A stretch of 64,000 bases of DNA from Mesorhizobium japonicum MAFF 303099 (lineage in GTDB: Bacteria; Pseudomonadota; Alphaproteobacteria; Rhizobiales; Rhizobiaceae), in NCBI RefSeq assembly GCF_000009625.1, contig NC_002678.2, positions 6,666,001 to 6,730,000 of the forward strand. The letters are read 5' to 3'. The notes beneath the pieces are model-generated. The model saw only the letters and a list, made by a program, of their open reading frames with translations, searched no databases and was not told where the DNA came from. A program made the position numbers and the translations under genes. This document shows positions 14,795-23,241 of this stretch, one piece after another. Positions within the stretch are counted from its first letter, which is position 1. Every line of letters begins with the position of its first letter.

Positions 14795-15040
14795 ATGCTC
14801 AAGAAGATCGCCCTCGCCGCCGTGCTGTTCCAGGTTGCCGTTTTCTCGGCTCTGATAACGCAGACGGTTCTTTTCGCATCCACGGCGACCCAAGCCGCCG
14901 ATGTGCAGCCCAGCGAACCCGTTGCCGTCACCGACAAGGAATGCGCTGCCGCGACGTGGCCGAACATTCCGGGTCGGTGTCTGGAGCGGGTTGAGGCGCG
15001 CAACTCCACTGTGACGATGGTGTTGTCGGTCGGGCAATAG
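14795..15040 (+). CDS. Small exported hypothetical protein
   Basis: From ATG 14795 (MLKKIALAAVLFQVAVFSAL) the protein has a signal peptide or anchor, then a short mature part with CAAATWPNIPGRCLE, a two-Cys motif common to small exported rhizobial proteins (CPxxxWPxIPxxCL). An upstream ATG at 14753 in the same frame would add 14 residues. Function unknown; first gene after the island boundary. Confidence 0.6.
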   Translation: MLKKIALAAVLFQVAVFSALITQTVLFASTATQAADVQPSEPVAVTDKECAAATWPNIPGRCLERVEARNSTVTMVLSVGQ

Positions 15041-15213
15041 GGCAAAACTGCGTAGGGCGACCCGGAATTACTTCGTGATCCGCCGGGGTTGGAACCTTAG
15101 CCCACATCAGGCGTTCGGGCCTTGTATTCGCGGGGCCTCATAAAAAGGCAATGTGCGGGCCGGCGAACGGGCGGGGCAAAACAAGCTCGGGCTGGGGAGG
15201 AGAAAACGAGGCC

Positions 15214-15435
15214 ATGTCGAAACGTGAAATTGGAACGTCCCTTGCTTTGGGACGGCGTATCGCTCAACTCAGAGCCAGAATGCAGGATGCCGAAATTTCC
15301 GATCATGAGATGAAGACCTTCCACAAGGTCGCCGCCATCATGGGGGCGGGCGACGGGTCCCTACAACTGAATGCCGACGACCTGATCGCGGCATCCTTCC
15401 TTGTCGAAGCAAGTGGCCCGGCACCGAATCGTTGA
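15214..15435 (+). CDS. Hypothetical protein (73 aa)
   Basis: ATG 15214 is preceded by GGAGGAG and starts MSKREIGTSLALGRRIAQLR. The product is helical with HEMKTFHKVAAIMGAGDGSL and LNADDLIAASFLVEAS. No family recognised. The good ribosome binding site and balanced composition support a real gene; the upstream in-frame ATG at 15151 lacks such a site. Confidence 0.55.
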   Translation: MSKREIGTSLALGRRIAQLRARMQDAEISDHEMKTFHKVAAIMGAGDGSLQLNADDLIAASFLVEASGPAPNR

Positions 15436-15612
15436 CGTTCTGAATTCCCAGCATCGCGCGAAATTTAGTCAGCGGGCTTGCGTTCGCCGCCGGAGCACGG
15501 CTGTCCATCGGGCGAGCATGCTCCGGCTCCCTGATCTCGAATTGAAGGGAAAGTCTTATCATTTTGTTTGCGTTGGCACGTCATAGTAGGGGCGGCTAAC
15601 GGAGTGGAATGG

Positions 15613-16401
15613 ATGAAGCTTGACCTGTCGCCGACCAGCTGGGGCAGGGCGATCGCTGTCACCGCCGCCGGCACGGCATTCTTCATTGCCGTGGCGTTTT
15701 TCGTCGATTCCTTCAATTTCCCCTATCTCTCGCCCGAGGCCGTCTGGCGCGCGCAAATGACGGACCTCATGCTTCCCCTGGTGCTGGGCGGGTCGTTTCT
15801 GTTTTTCCTGATGTGGAAGATCCGCCAGCTGGCCACAGCCCAACGCGACCTCAGCGTCATCGCCGCGACCGATAGTCTGACGGCGGTGCTGAACCGCGGC
15901 GCCTTCTCCATGCTGGTCGAGGCCTATCTCGAGCAGACCCACAAGCAGGCGCAGACCCGTTCCGGCGCGCTGCTGATTATCGACGCCGACCATTTCAAGT
16001 CGATCAACGACCGCCTTGGTCATGACTGTGGCGACCAGGCGCTCAAGCTGATCGCGCAGGCGATCAAGGGACAGCTGCGCGGCAGCGATATTGTCGGCCG
16101 CATTGGCGGCGAGGAGTTTGGCGTGTTTCTCCCTGGTGTCGACCCCTCGCAATCCTGGCTGGTCGCCGAAGGCATCCGCCGGCGGATTCGCGAAATGGAT
16201 TTTTCGCCCGGCGGCCGCGCCTGTCCGCTTTCCGTCAGCATCGGAGGCACCAGTTTCAGCGGGCCGACAACTTACGAGGCGATATTCTCCGCCGCCGACA
16301 GACGGCTCTATGCCGCCAAGTCGAATGGACGCGATCAGGTCAGTTTCGACCCAGAGGAAGCCGCCCTGGTGTCTCAGCCCAGTGCCACGACGGTGCATTG
16401 A
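15613..16401 (+). CDS. Membrane-anchored diguanylate cyclase (GGDEF)
   Basis: Two membrane segments (about 15-35 and 53-72) anchor a C-terminal GGDEF domain (about 80-245). The active-site loop is GGEEF (RIGGEEFGVF), compatible with activity, and an RxxD inhibitory site (RGSD) stands five residues before it, so product feedback by c-di-GMP is expected. LLIIDADHFKSINDRLGHDCGD gives the metal-binding Asp and substrate-binding Asn. It makes c-di-GMP from two GTP; no sensory domain is present beyond the membrane part. ATG 15613 has GGAG upstream and is preferred to 15568. Confidence 0.9.
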   Translation: MKLDLSPTSWGRAIAVTAAGTAFFIAVAFFVDSFNFPYLSPEAVWRAQMTDLMLPLVLGGSFLFFLMWKIRQLATAQRDLSVIAATDSLTAVLNRGAFSMLVEAYLEQTHKQAQTRSGALLIIDADHFKSINDRLGHDCGDQALKLIAQAIKGQLRGSDIVGRIGGEEFGVFLPGVDPSQSWLVAEGIRRRIREMDFSPGGRACPLSVSIGGTSFSGPTTYEAIFSAADRRLYAAKSNGRDQVSFDPEEAALVSQPSATTVH

Positions 16402-16613
16402 CCTCAGCCTTGCATGCGCGCGCGAAGGCTGCCGCTTCCTTGACGCCTTCTTGTCGGTGTGCTTCCTCCGGCTAAGGTGATGTATTGGCATCGCCAGAGA
16501 TATTTCTGCTTTCTTGATCTCCTCGGTCTTCCGGGTCGCCGGCGCAGTCACAACCTGTTTCGGTGCCGGCGAACGAGTGGCGGGACGGCCCGGGCCAGGC
16601 AAGCGCGGCGATC

Positions 16614-17576
16614 ATGATCCATTTGTTCAACGGCTTTCAGAACCCGTTTGGCGGCAGCGAGCGCGAAACCCTGGACCTGTACCGGCTGCTGGGCGCCGAC
16701 CAGCAGGTGCGTCTTTGGGCAACCTCTTCGCGCGTGTCCGGCGAACTGATGCGGCAATTTCCGATTCGCCGCATCTCACCGGCCACACGCGAGGTGCCTG
16801 ACGGCGGCACCTATGTCTTCCTAGGCGCGCATTGGCGCAACAAGATCTGGCCTTACCTGATCCGGCGGCCACGCCGGCTGATCTATGTCTTCAACACCTT
16901 TCACCCGAAGATCATCGCGCTGACGACCGGCATGCCACGCCTGCTGGGCTGGCCCGACGCCGAACTGGTGCTGATCTCAGAATTCCAGAAGCGCATGCTG
17001 CAGGTCGAAGGTGTCGTGCATCCGTCGCCGATCGATATCGGGCGTTTCTCACCACGGCCGGCAAGGCCGGATCGACCGTTCACCGTGGGGCGGCTGAGCC
17101 GCGACACGGCCGACAAGCATCATGCCGACGATGTGGCGCTCTACGAGGCATTGCTGGCCGATGGCGTTGCGGTGCGGATCCAGGGCGGCATGCCGCTCAA
17201 GGACAGGCTCGCGCCGCATCCGCAACTCGAACTCCTGCCGCAGGGCCAGTTTGCCGCCGAGCAGTTTTTGCCGACGCTCGACGTGTTCTACTATCGCACC
17301 GGCTCGCATGTGGAGACATTCGGCCGCGTGGTGTTCGAGGCGATGGCCTGCGGTTTGCCCGTGGTCTGCCATTCGCATGGCGGTTATGCCGACCATATCA
17401 GCCATGGCGAAAACGGTTTTCTCTTCGAGACGACGCAGCAGGCGGTGCAAATCCTGGCCGAGCTCAAGGCCGATCCGGCGCTGCGCACTGACGTGGGTCA
17501 CAAAGCGCGGCAGACCGTCGAGCGATTGTTTTCGCCGCAGGCATTGCAACAGCGGCTGGATTTCTATCGGCGTTAG
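16614..17576 (+). CDS. GT4-type glycosyltransferase
   Basis: A GT-B fold glycosyltransferase of about 320 residues. The N-terminal domain starts MIHLFNGFQNPFGGSERETL with the nucleotide-sugar glycine loop. The C-terminal Glycos_transf_1 domain has GRLSRDTADKHH and the E-x7-E signature in ETFGRVVFEAMACGLPVVC. It transfers a sugar from an activated donor; the acceptor is unknown. The frame is open from 16563, but residues start to look natural at 16614. It stands alone, not in a polysaccharide cluster. Confidence 0.82.
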   Translation: MIHLFNGFQNPFGGSERETLDLYRLLGADQQVRLWATSSRVSGELMRQFPIRRISPATREVPDGGTYVFLGAHWRNKIWPYLIRRPRRLIYVFNTFHPKIIALTTGMPRLLGWPDAELVLISEFQKRMLQVEGVVHPSPIDIGRFSPRPARPDRPFTVGRLSRDTADKHHADDVALYEALLADGVAVRIQGGMPLKDRLAPHPQLELLPQGQFAAEQFLPTLDVFYYRTGSHVETFGRVVFEAMACGLPVVCHSHGGYADHISHGENGFLFETTQQAVQILAELKADPALRTDVGHKARQTVERLFSPQALQQRLDFYRR

Positions 17577-17709
17577 CGATACCGGCCTGCGGAACCACGG
17601 TTTGCCCTACCCATTTTGTGATCAACCTCGACATCGCCAAAGCTGACATGCAAAACAACGACCGGGCAGACTGCATCGGCGCCACAAGATCGAGCGAGAC
17701 TTTCTACCG

Positions 17710-18936
17710 ATGACATTGATGGGCGCCGCGGCACTGCTGATCCTGGTCCTGACGTATGGCGGCGTCGCCATCGGCCGCATCCCTGGTCTGCGTCTCGACC
17801 GGGCAGGCATCGCGCTGCTTGGTGGCGCCGCGATGATCGCCATTGGCGCGATCAGCATGGAGGACGCCTACCGCGCCATCAATCTCGACACGATCACGCT
17901 TCTGCTCGGCATGATGATCGTGGTGGCGCATCTGAAGGTCTCCGGCGCATTTCGCGGTCTGGGCGCCATCGCCATCGAACACGCGCACGCGCCGTTCATG
18001 CTCCTGGTGATGGTGACGCTGCTGACCGGCGTGCTGTCGGCCTTCCTGGTCAACGATGCCATCTGCCTGGTCATGGCGCCGATCGTCGTCCACGTCACCC
18101 GCGTCATCAACCGCAACCCGATCCCCTATCTGATCGCCACCGCCACCGCATCGAACTGCGGCAGCGTCGCCACCATCACCGGCAACCCGCAGAACATGGT
18201 CATCGGCGCGCTGTCGGGCATTTCCTATCCCGCTTTTTCGGCGGCGCTGGCGCCGGTCGCCTTGTTCGGCCTCGTCGCGGTCATCGTCATCGTGCGCATC
18301 GTCTATCGCGCCGAATTCAGCCGCACCGCTGAATTGACGCCGCATGTCTCGCGCGGCCGCATGCATCGCGGCCAGGTGCTGAAGGCCGTGATCGTCTGCA
18401 TCGGGCTGGCCATCGCCTTCTTTGCCGGCGTCTCCGTTGCCAAGGCTGCATTGATCGGCGGCGCCATCCTCCTGCTCACCCGCGCCATCAAGCCGGACCG
18501 CATCTACCGTGAGATCGATGGCCCGCTGCTGTTCATGTTCGCCGGTCTGTTCGTGGTGGTCGCCGGGGCCGAAAGGACACTGCTGACCCCAGACATCATC
18601 GCCTCGGCCAAGAATCTCGGCCTGAACGATGTCTGGCGCCTGTCCGGTTTCACCACGGTGCTCTCCAACATCATGAGCAATGTGCCGGCGGTGCTTGCGC
18701 TGCGACCGTTCATACCTGGGCTGGAGAACCCCGAACGGGCCTGGCTGGTGGTGGCGATGAGTTCCACGCTTGCCGGCAATTTCACGCTGCTCGGCTCTGT
18801 CGCCAACCTGATCGTCGCCGAACAGTCCAAGACTGCCGGCACACCCTTGTCCTTCGGTGCCTTCTTCAAGGTCGGCCTGCCGCTGACGCTGATCACGCTC
18901 GTCGCCGGTACGGCATGGCTGGCCTTCGGGTTCTAG
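17710..18936 (+). CDS. Anion transporter, ArsB/NhaD-DASS (ion transporter) superfamily
   Basis: The 408-residue inner-membrane protein has about ten hydrophobic segments and two related halves, each with the loop that marks this superfamily: ATASNCGSVATITGNPQNM in the first half and AGNFTLLGSVANLIVAEQ in the second. SAFLVNDAICLVMAPIVV and VLSNIMSNVPAVLALRPF are the matching hairpins. The substrate could be arsenite, a carboxylate or sodium. It ends 16 bases before the TPR gene. Confidence 0.82.
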   Translation: MTLMGAAALLILVLTYGGVAIGRIPGLRLDRAGIALLGGAAMIAIGAISMEDAYRAINLDTITLLLGMMIVVAHLKVSGAFRGLGAIAIEHAHAPFMLLVMVTLLTGVLSAFLVNDAICLVMAPIVVHVTRVINRNPIPYLIATATASNCGSVATITGNPQNMVIGALSGISYPAFSAALAPVALFGLVAVIVIVRIVYRAEFSRTAELTPHVSRGRMHRGQVLKAVIVCIGLAIAFFAGVSVAKAALIGGAILLLTRAIKPDRIYREIDGPLLFMFAGLFVVVAGAERTLLTPDIIASAKNLGLNDVWRLSGFTTVLSNIMSNVPAVLALRPFIPGLENPERAWLVVAMSSTLAGNFTLLGSVANLIVAEQSKTAGTPLSFGAFFKVGLPLTLITLVAGTAWLAFGF

Positions 18937-18952
18937 CGGGAGTGGCAAAGCG

Positions 18953-19822
18953 GTGACGAATACGAATCAAGTCGATAGCGGCGATCTGATCCGCCGTGCG
19001 GTGGCCGCTTTCAATTCCGGCAATCACGGCCTGGCAATGCAGCTGTGCGAGTTAGGCCTGAAGCAACACCCCGACGATCCGGCGCTTTGCCATCTGCTGG
19101 CGGCCGTCCTGTTCGCCAGGGCGGATTTGTCGGGGGCTCGCACGCACATCGAGACGAGTCTGGCTGCTCGTGCGGATAATGTCCCCGCCTTGATTCTCGC
19201 ATGCAAGATTGCCCGGGCCGACGGCCGGTTCGAAGCAGCGTTGCAACAGCTGGATCGCGCGGCAAAGCTGTCATCACAGGCGGAAATACCGATCGAGCGG
19301 GCACGTACCTTTGATCAGGCAGGCAATGCTTTGGCCGCGCGTGAATGGTGGACACTTGTCTTGCAACGGGATCCGAAATCCGAGGAGGCCGCGGCGCGCC
19401 TCGGACGCCTTGCCTGGCAACGCGGTGCCTCTGTTGAGGCAGAAGGCTTCCTCGAACGCGCCGTCGCCAGCGGCGGGCATCCTTCTGCCTGGTTTGATCT
19501 TGGGTTGGTGCGTCAGGACATGCGCAAGTTCGGCGCCGCCGCCCAGGCCTATCGACGCGTGCTGGAGATGAGCCCGGATGCCCCGGAGGCTGCCGTCAAT
19601 CTGGGCGTTGTCTTGCAGGAAACTGGTGATCTCGATGGGGCGATGCTGGCGTATTCAACGGCCTATCGTCTGCGCCCATCCACGTTCGGCGTCATCGCCA
19701 TGGCGCTTACATCGGCACCGAGTGGTCGGCTGTGGCTTGATGAGGAAGCACTGCGTCGCTCACTCGCCAGTGGAGCGCCCCCGCCGGGCGCGAAACCGCT
19801 TGCGGTAGACACCGGGCGTTGA
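18953..19822 (+). CDS. Tetratricopeptide-repeat protein
   Basis: A 289-residue soluble protein built of TPR-type helix pairs, for example AVAAFNSGNHGLAMQLCELG at about 12-31, ALILACKIARADGRFEAALQ at about 79-98, SAWFDLGLVRQDMRKFGAAA and AAVNLGVVLQETGDLDGAML towards the end. It begins with GTG at 18953, 16 bases after the transporter stop and behind GGGAG, so the two are probably co-transcribed. It is a scaffold for protein contacts; the partner is unknown. The 3' end overlaps the opposing gene by about 60 bases. Confidence 0.85.
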   Translation: MTNTNQVDSGDLIRRAVAAFNSGNHGLAMQLCELGLKQHPDDPALCHLLAAVLFARADLSGARTHIETSLAARADNVPALILACKIARADGRFEAALQQLDRAAKLSSQAEIPIERARTFDQAGNALAAREWWTLVLQRDPKSEEAAARLGRLAWQRGASVEAEGFLERAVASGGHPSAWFDLGLVRQDMRKFGAAAQAYRRVLEMSPDAPEAAVNLGVVLQETGDLDGAMLAYSTAYRLRPSTFGVIAMALTSAPSGRLWLDEEALRRSLASGAPPPGAKPLAVDTGR

Positions 19823-20476
19823 CAGGACATCGGCGACCGTGCGCGCATAAGACGCCTGCCGTTCTTCGTCGAACACCTCGTATTCCAGCTGCGGCGCTGC
19901 TCGCGGAACCGCAAAGCACTGTGCGACCGGGGTTCCTTTCGCGAGCACGCCGGAGAACCCAGCTTCCGTCCAGACCGCCGGGAAATTGATGCCGCCATCG
20001 CTGAACCGGTCGGAATCCACCAGGCCGGTCACCAGCCTGAAAGGAAGATCCTCGCGATTGACCGGATGCGTCGCGAACAGCGACCAGCCGTCCTCGACCT
20101 CGATGGTCCAGAAGCTGTTGAATTTGAGGGCGGCTTGGCCGGTCGTTGCAAACGGGCTGCCGGCGAGCTGCCCCGGCGTGTGGAAGCTCAACGGCGCTCT
20201 GGGGTGGTTCTGCGTAACCGGTTCTGGAATTTGCCAGTCCCACGAAAAGGTGCCCTTGTCGACGACGACGTCGCACGGCAGCAGGACCATGAAGCCATAG
20301 GTCATCGCATCGACAACGGGTGGGCATTGCTTGAGCGTGCGAATGTCGCGGCCGTGGATCGCCGAATAGGCGGTGGCGGGCATGGCGCGCAACCATTCCG
20401 GCAGAGCGCCGCGCGCAGGGATCGGGCGCGGCAAGTGCTCGATCAACATTGGATCACATCGAAAGATGATACGCAT
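19760..20476 (-). CDS. Conserved hypothetical protein (238 aa)
   Basis: ATG 20476 (MRIIFRCDPMLIEHLPRPIP) has AGGAGG ahead of it and is preferred to 20641. The body is rich in aromatic and beta segments (GTFSWDWQIPEPVTQNHPRA, FNSFWTIEVEDGWSLFATHP, DSDRFSDGGINFPAVWTEAG, KGTPVAQCFAVPRAAPQLEY). This recalls DUF6065-type proteins in which a W/F-rich core is followed by NFP and a KGTPxxQ turn, but I am not sure of the family. Function unknown; convergent with the TPR gene. Confidence 0.65.
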   Translation of the reverse strand: MRIIFRCDPMLIEHLPRPIPARGALPEWLRAMPATAYSAIHGRDIRTLKQCPPVVDAMTYGFMVLLPCDVVVDKGTFSWDWQIPEPVTQNHPRAPLSFHTPGQLAGSPFATTGQAALKFNSFWTIEVEDGWSLFATHPVNREDLPFRLVTGLVDSDRFSDGGINFPAVWTEAGFSGVLAKGTPVAQCFAVPRAAPQLEYEVFDEERQASYARTVADVLSTPGVYRKRFRARRGRSTGE

Positions 20477-20534
20477 CACCGCCTCCTGGCATTGCGATAC
20501 CATGCTTGCCGGCCGCGTTCCAAGCCACGGTTGG

Positions 20535-21119
20535 TCAGCCCTTGTTCTGCGATCTCGCCCGGACAAGCGTCGCCGCTGCTCGTCCTGCCGCCTCGATGTA
20601 ATCGGGATTGCGGTGGACCAGCATGATCGAAAACGAGCCATCGATCAAAAGCACGATCTCGCGCGCCACCGCCTGCGGTTCCTCGACGCCGTGATCGGAC
20701 AACGCCCCGGCCAGCCATGCCTCGAAATTCGACTTGTGGCGCGATCCCACCTTCACCGCCGGATGGCCGGGCATCGAGGCAAGTTCCGCGGCCGTGCGCA
20801 AGAAGCCGCATCCCTTCCATTTCGGATGGCGCGCAACCCGCGCCAGATTGCTGAAGATCGCCTCGACCTTGCGGTCAGCGCCGCCTTCCGCGGCATCGAA
20901 CCAGCCGGCCATCTGCCGCAGATTGGGCTGGTCGCGCCCGTCGAGATAGGCGGCGATCAAATCGTCCTTGCTCTTGAAATGGTAGTAGAGCGTCCGCTTG
21001 GTGAGGCCCGCCTTTTCGGCGACGGCGTCGACGCTGACGCGACCGATTCCTTCGGCATAGAACAGTTTTGTGGCGGCATCGACGATGCGTTTGCGGGTCG
21101 GGATGACAGCTTCAGGCAT
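20535..21119 (-). CDS. TetR-family transcriptional regulator
   Basis: Starting at 21119 (MPEAVIPTRKRIVDAATKLF) the 194-residue protein has the TetR HTH at about 8-55 (EGIGRVSVDAVAEKAGLTKR then TLYYHFKSKDDLIAAYL) and a helical ligand domain with WKGCGFLRTAAELASMPGHP, typical of the branch with a TetR_C_11-like domain. A 24-base palindrome (21126-21149) in the gap to the divergent enoyl-CoA hydratase gene is its likely operator. It probably senses an acyl or aromatic compound handled by that enzyme. Confidence 0.88.
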   Translation of the reverse strand: MPEAVIPTRKRIVDAATKLFYAEGIGRVSVDAVAEKAGLTKRTLYYHFKSKDDLIAAYLDGRDQPNLRQMAGWFDAAEGGADRKVEAIFSNLARVARHPKWKGCGFLRTAAELASMPGHPAVKVGSRHKSNFEAWLAGALSDHGVEEPQAVAREIVLLIDGSFSIMLVHRNPDYIEAAGRAAATLVRARSQNKG

Positions 21120-21125
21120 CGGGCA

Positions 21126-21149
21126 TGTATACCGACTAGTGAATATACA
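21126..21149. promoter_or_regulatory. TetR operator TGTATA-N12-TATACA
   Basis: A 24-base inverted repeat TGTATA(N12)TATACA with an ACTAGT centre lies seven bases upstream of the TetR gene start and about 50 before the crotonase start. Its shape, TATACCGACTAGT with a partial mirror, is that of many TetR operators. It should control both divergent genes. Confidence 0.65.
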
Positions 21150-21198
21150 CGCAATCGAAAGCATGATCCCTTTCCGTCGTATCTGGAAAGGAAGAACA

Positions 21199-22074
21199 AT
21201 GACCGATCTTGTCCTGAACGAGACCCGTGACGGGGTGAGTGTCCTCACCCTCAACCGCCCGGAAAAGCTCAACGCGCTGAACTACGCCCTGATCGATCGC
21301 CTGCTCGCGGTTCTCGACGACATAGAAGTCGATGGCAGCGTCCGGGCTGTCATCCTCACCGGAGCAGGGGAGCGGGCGTTTTCGGCGGGTGGCGATATCC
21401 ATGAATTCTCGGCTAGCGTGGCCCACGGTACGGATGTGGCGCTGCGCGACTTCGTCATGCGCGGCCAACGGCTGACGGCAAGGCTCGAAGCCTTCCGCAA
21501 GCCCATCATCGCCGCCGTCAACGGAATTGCCTTCGGCGGCGGCTGCGAGATCACAGAGGCCGTGCCGCTGGCCGTCGCCAGCGACCGTGCCCTGTTCGCC
21601 AAGCCGGAGATCAACCTCGCAATGCCGCCGACCTTCGGCGGCACGCAGCGCCTGCCGCGGCTCGCCGGGCGCAAACGCGCGCTGGAACTGCTTTTGACGG
21701 GCGCAACCTTTTCGGCTGAACGAGCGGCTGAACTCGGCCTCGTCAACAAGATTGTGCCGCATGCCGAGCTGATGCCGGCTGCACACGATCTTGCCCGCCG
21801 CATCGTCACGCATTCGCCGGCAGCGCTCGCTGGCATTCTCACCGCGGTGGCGCGCGGCATCAACCTCGGCATCGCCGAAGGGCTGTTGGTCGAGGCTGAG
21901 CAGTTCGCCCGCATGGCCCCGACCGCCGATCTCAGGGAAGGGCTTGGCGCCTGGATCGAGCGGCGCAGGCCCAGCTATGACGGCTCCTGGACGCACATCG
22001 CGAGGCCGGACGAGACAAGGCGCGCCTCGCTGCGGCTCGATCAGCCTGTGGGGCAGGCCAAAGCGTCGAGATGA
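21199..22074 (+). CDS. Enoyl-CoA hydratase/isomerase (crotonase) family enzyme
   Basis: A 291-residue crotonase. The oxyanion-hole segments are FSAGGDIHEF (about 61-70) and NGIAFGGGCEITEA (about 107-120); KPEINLAMPPTFGGTQRLPR supplies the second catalytic Glu (PEI). Both acidic positions are kept, so hydratase activity on an enoyl-CoA is plausible. It acts in fatty- or aromatic-acyl degradation. ATG 21199 follows AAAGGAAG and is downstream of the TetR operator. It is divergent from the TetR gene. Confidence 0.88.
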   Translation: MTDLVLNETRDGVSVLTLNRPEKLNALNYALIDRLLAVLDDIEVDGSVRAVILTGAGERAFSAGGDIHEFSASVAHGTDVALRDFVMRGQRLTARLEAFRKPIIAAVNGIAFGGGCEITEAVPLAVASDRALFAKPEINLAMPPTFGGTQRLPRLAGRKRALELLLTGATFSAERAAELGLVNKIVPHAELMPAAHDLARRIVTHSPAALAGILTAVARGINLGIAEGLLVEAEQFARMAPTADLREGLGAWIERRRPSYDGSWTHIARPDETRRASLRLDQPVGQAKASR

Positions 22075-22296
22075 GGCGTCACGTCGGGCGCAGCGTGCTG
22101 CCTGGCGGCCGTCACTTCGCCCTGACCTGGCCAGGTCGACAATGCCGAAGATGATAACCATCGGCAGCAGCCTCAACCTGCTGCCGCGAAAAGGCTGCGG
22201 CTTGCCAACATCCCGAGCTGCGGCATCGGCCTGCCCTTGGAGTCGGTTGAGGGCGATATGAATGGCCTGCGCCTGGGCACGCCCGTTCCACAAGCC

Positions 22297-22614
22297 TTAT
22301 GGCGAAACGTCGAGATGACCCCTCATGTTGGGGTGGAAGCGGCAGAAATAGTCGACGGCTCCCGCCGCCTTCAATGTCAGGCTCGCCGATTTCTTCGGCG
22401 GGATCATCACGTCCCAGCCGCCCTTCACGGTGGCCGTATGGGCGACCACGTCGTTGTTCACCCACTCGATCGTGTCGCCGACCTTCGCCTCGACGGTTGC
22501 CGGTGAAAAGACGAGCTTGTCGATGGTGACCTCTATGGTTGCGGCCGCCGCCGGCGCCGCCATAAGCGCCAGCGCGGCCAGCCATGACAGACGGATCAAG
22601 GCGCCCGCTTTCAT
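22297..22614 (-). CDS. Periplasmic cupredoxin
   Basis: A signal peptide (MKAGALIRLSWLAALALMAA) precedes a plastocyanin/pseudoazurin-like domain of about 80 residues. All four copper ligands are present: His in NNDVVAHTATV, then Cys, His and Met in YFCRFHPNMRGHL. It is an electron carrier or copper-binding protein of the periplasm. Its start overlaps the DUF4142 stop by four bases, so both are made from one transcript behind the ECF-type promoter at 23192-23224. Confidence 0.88.
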   Translation of the reverse strand: MKAGALIRLSWLAALALMAAPAAAATIEVTIDKLVFSPATVEAKVGDTIEWVNNDVVAHTATVKGGWDVMIPPKKSASLTLKAAGAVDYFCRFHPNMRGHLDVSP

Positions 22615-23135
22615 TTCAGCATGCCGGCGACATGTTCGGCGTGCTGCTCATGCCCCTGGAAGATCTTGAGGCCGGTCTCGAGCAAGCTCTTCAGCTCGGC
22701 ATTGCTGGCCGAAGGGATGAGCAGCGTTTCGAGCGCGCCGTTGACCTGCTTGTGATAGGCGACCTCATTCTCGATATAGGCCTTGTCGAAGGCCGCGCCC
22801 TTCAGCTTGGCGAGCTTGGCGCGTTCTTCTTCCGCCGCCTTGCTCAGCGCCTGGCTGGTGGCGTTGTCCTCGGGCTTCACCTTGAGCTTCTTGACCAGGT
22901 CGAGCGCCTGCTTGTTCACCGCCTCATGGTCGCGCTCCATGTCCTTCGCGAAGGCGACGACCTCCTTGTTCTTCGATGTCTTGATCGCCTGCTTGGCCGC
23001 CTCGATGTCGAGGACACCGGCTGTGTAGGCGATATGGGCGATCTGCGGGTCGGTCGGCTTGTCCGCGGCCTGCGCGAACGGAGCAGCGCTGACGAAAAGC
23101 ACGGCTGCAAGGGCGGCGGTATATCGGGTGAGCAT
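22611..23135 (-). CDS. DUF4142 protein (ferritin-like fold)
   Basis: The 174-residue exported protein (signal MLTRYTAALAAVLFVSAAPF) has the DUF4142 helices: QIAHIAYTAGVLDIEAAKQA, VVAFAKDMERDHEAVNKQAL and the C-terminal LETGLKIFQGHEQHAEHVAG, with the conserved His/Asp/Glu residues that suggest a ferritin-like four-helix bundle. GGAGG stands before the ATG at 23135. It is first in the operon with the cupredoxin and is downstream of an ECF-type promoter, so it probably serves in envelope stress or metal handling. Confidence 0.85.
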   Translation of the reverse strand: MLTRYTAALAAVLFVSAAPFAQAADKPTDPQIAHIAYTAGVLDIEAAKQAIKTSKNKEVVAFAKDMERDHEAVNKQALDLVKKLKVKPEDNATSQALSKAAEEERAKLAKLKGAAFDKAYIENEVAYHKQVNGALETLLIPSASNAELKSLLETGLKIFQGHEQHAEHVAGMLK

Positions 23136-23191
23136 GGCATCCTCCTTCGCCCGGCCGCGAGGAAGCGCCGGGCCTACATTTCCAGTTGACG

Positions 23192-23224
23192 CCGATTGGA
23201 TGCGCGGCCGGGAGAAACGTTCCC
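23192..23224 (-). promoter_or_regulatory. ECF-type promoter of the DUF4142-cupredoxin operon
   Basis: On the minus strand GGGAAC (23224-23219), 16 bases, CATCCAATCGG (23202-23192). The same two blocks with exactly 16 bases between them stand before the sigma-factor gene (23964-23996). This shared pair is the hallmark of an ECF sigma factor that drives its own gene and a target operon. Confidence 0.65.
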
Positions 23225-23241
23225 GGAAAATCGCGACGGGA

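Noticed and set aside
17704..18948. Long open frame antisense to the anion transporter
   Set aside because: GC-rich third positions keep the opposite strand open. The product is His/Asp/Gln-rich with no family resemblance, while the plus strand encodes a clear transporter.
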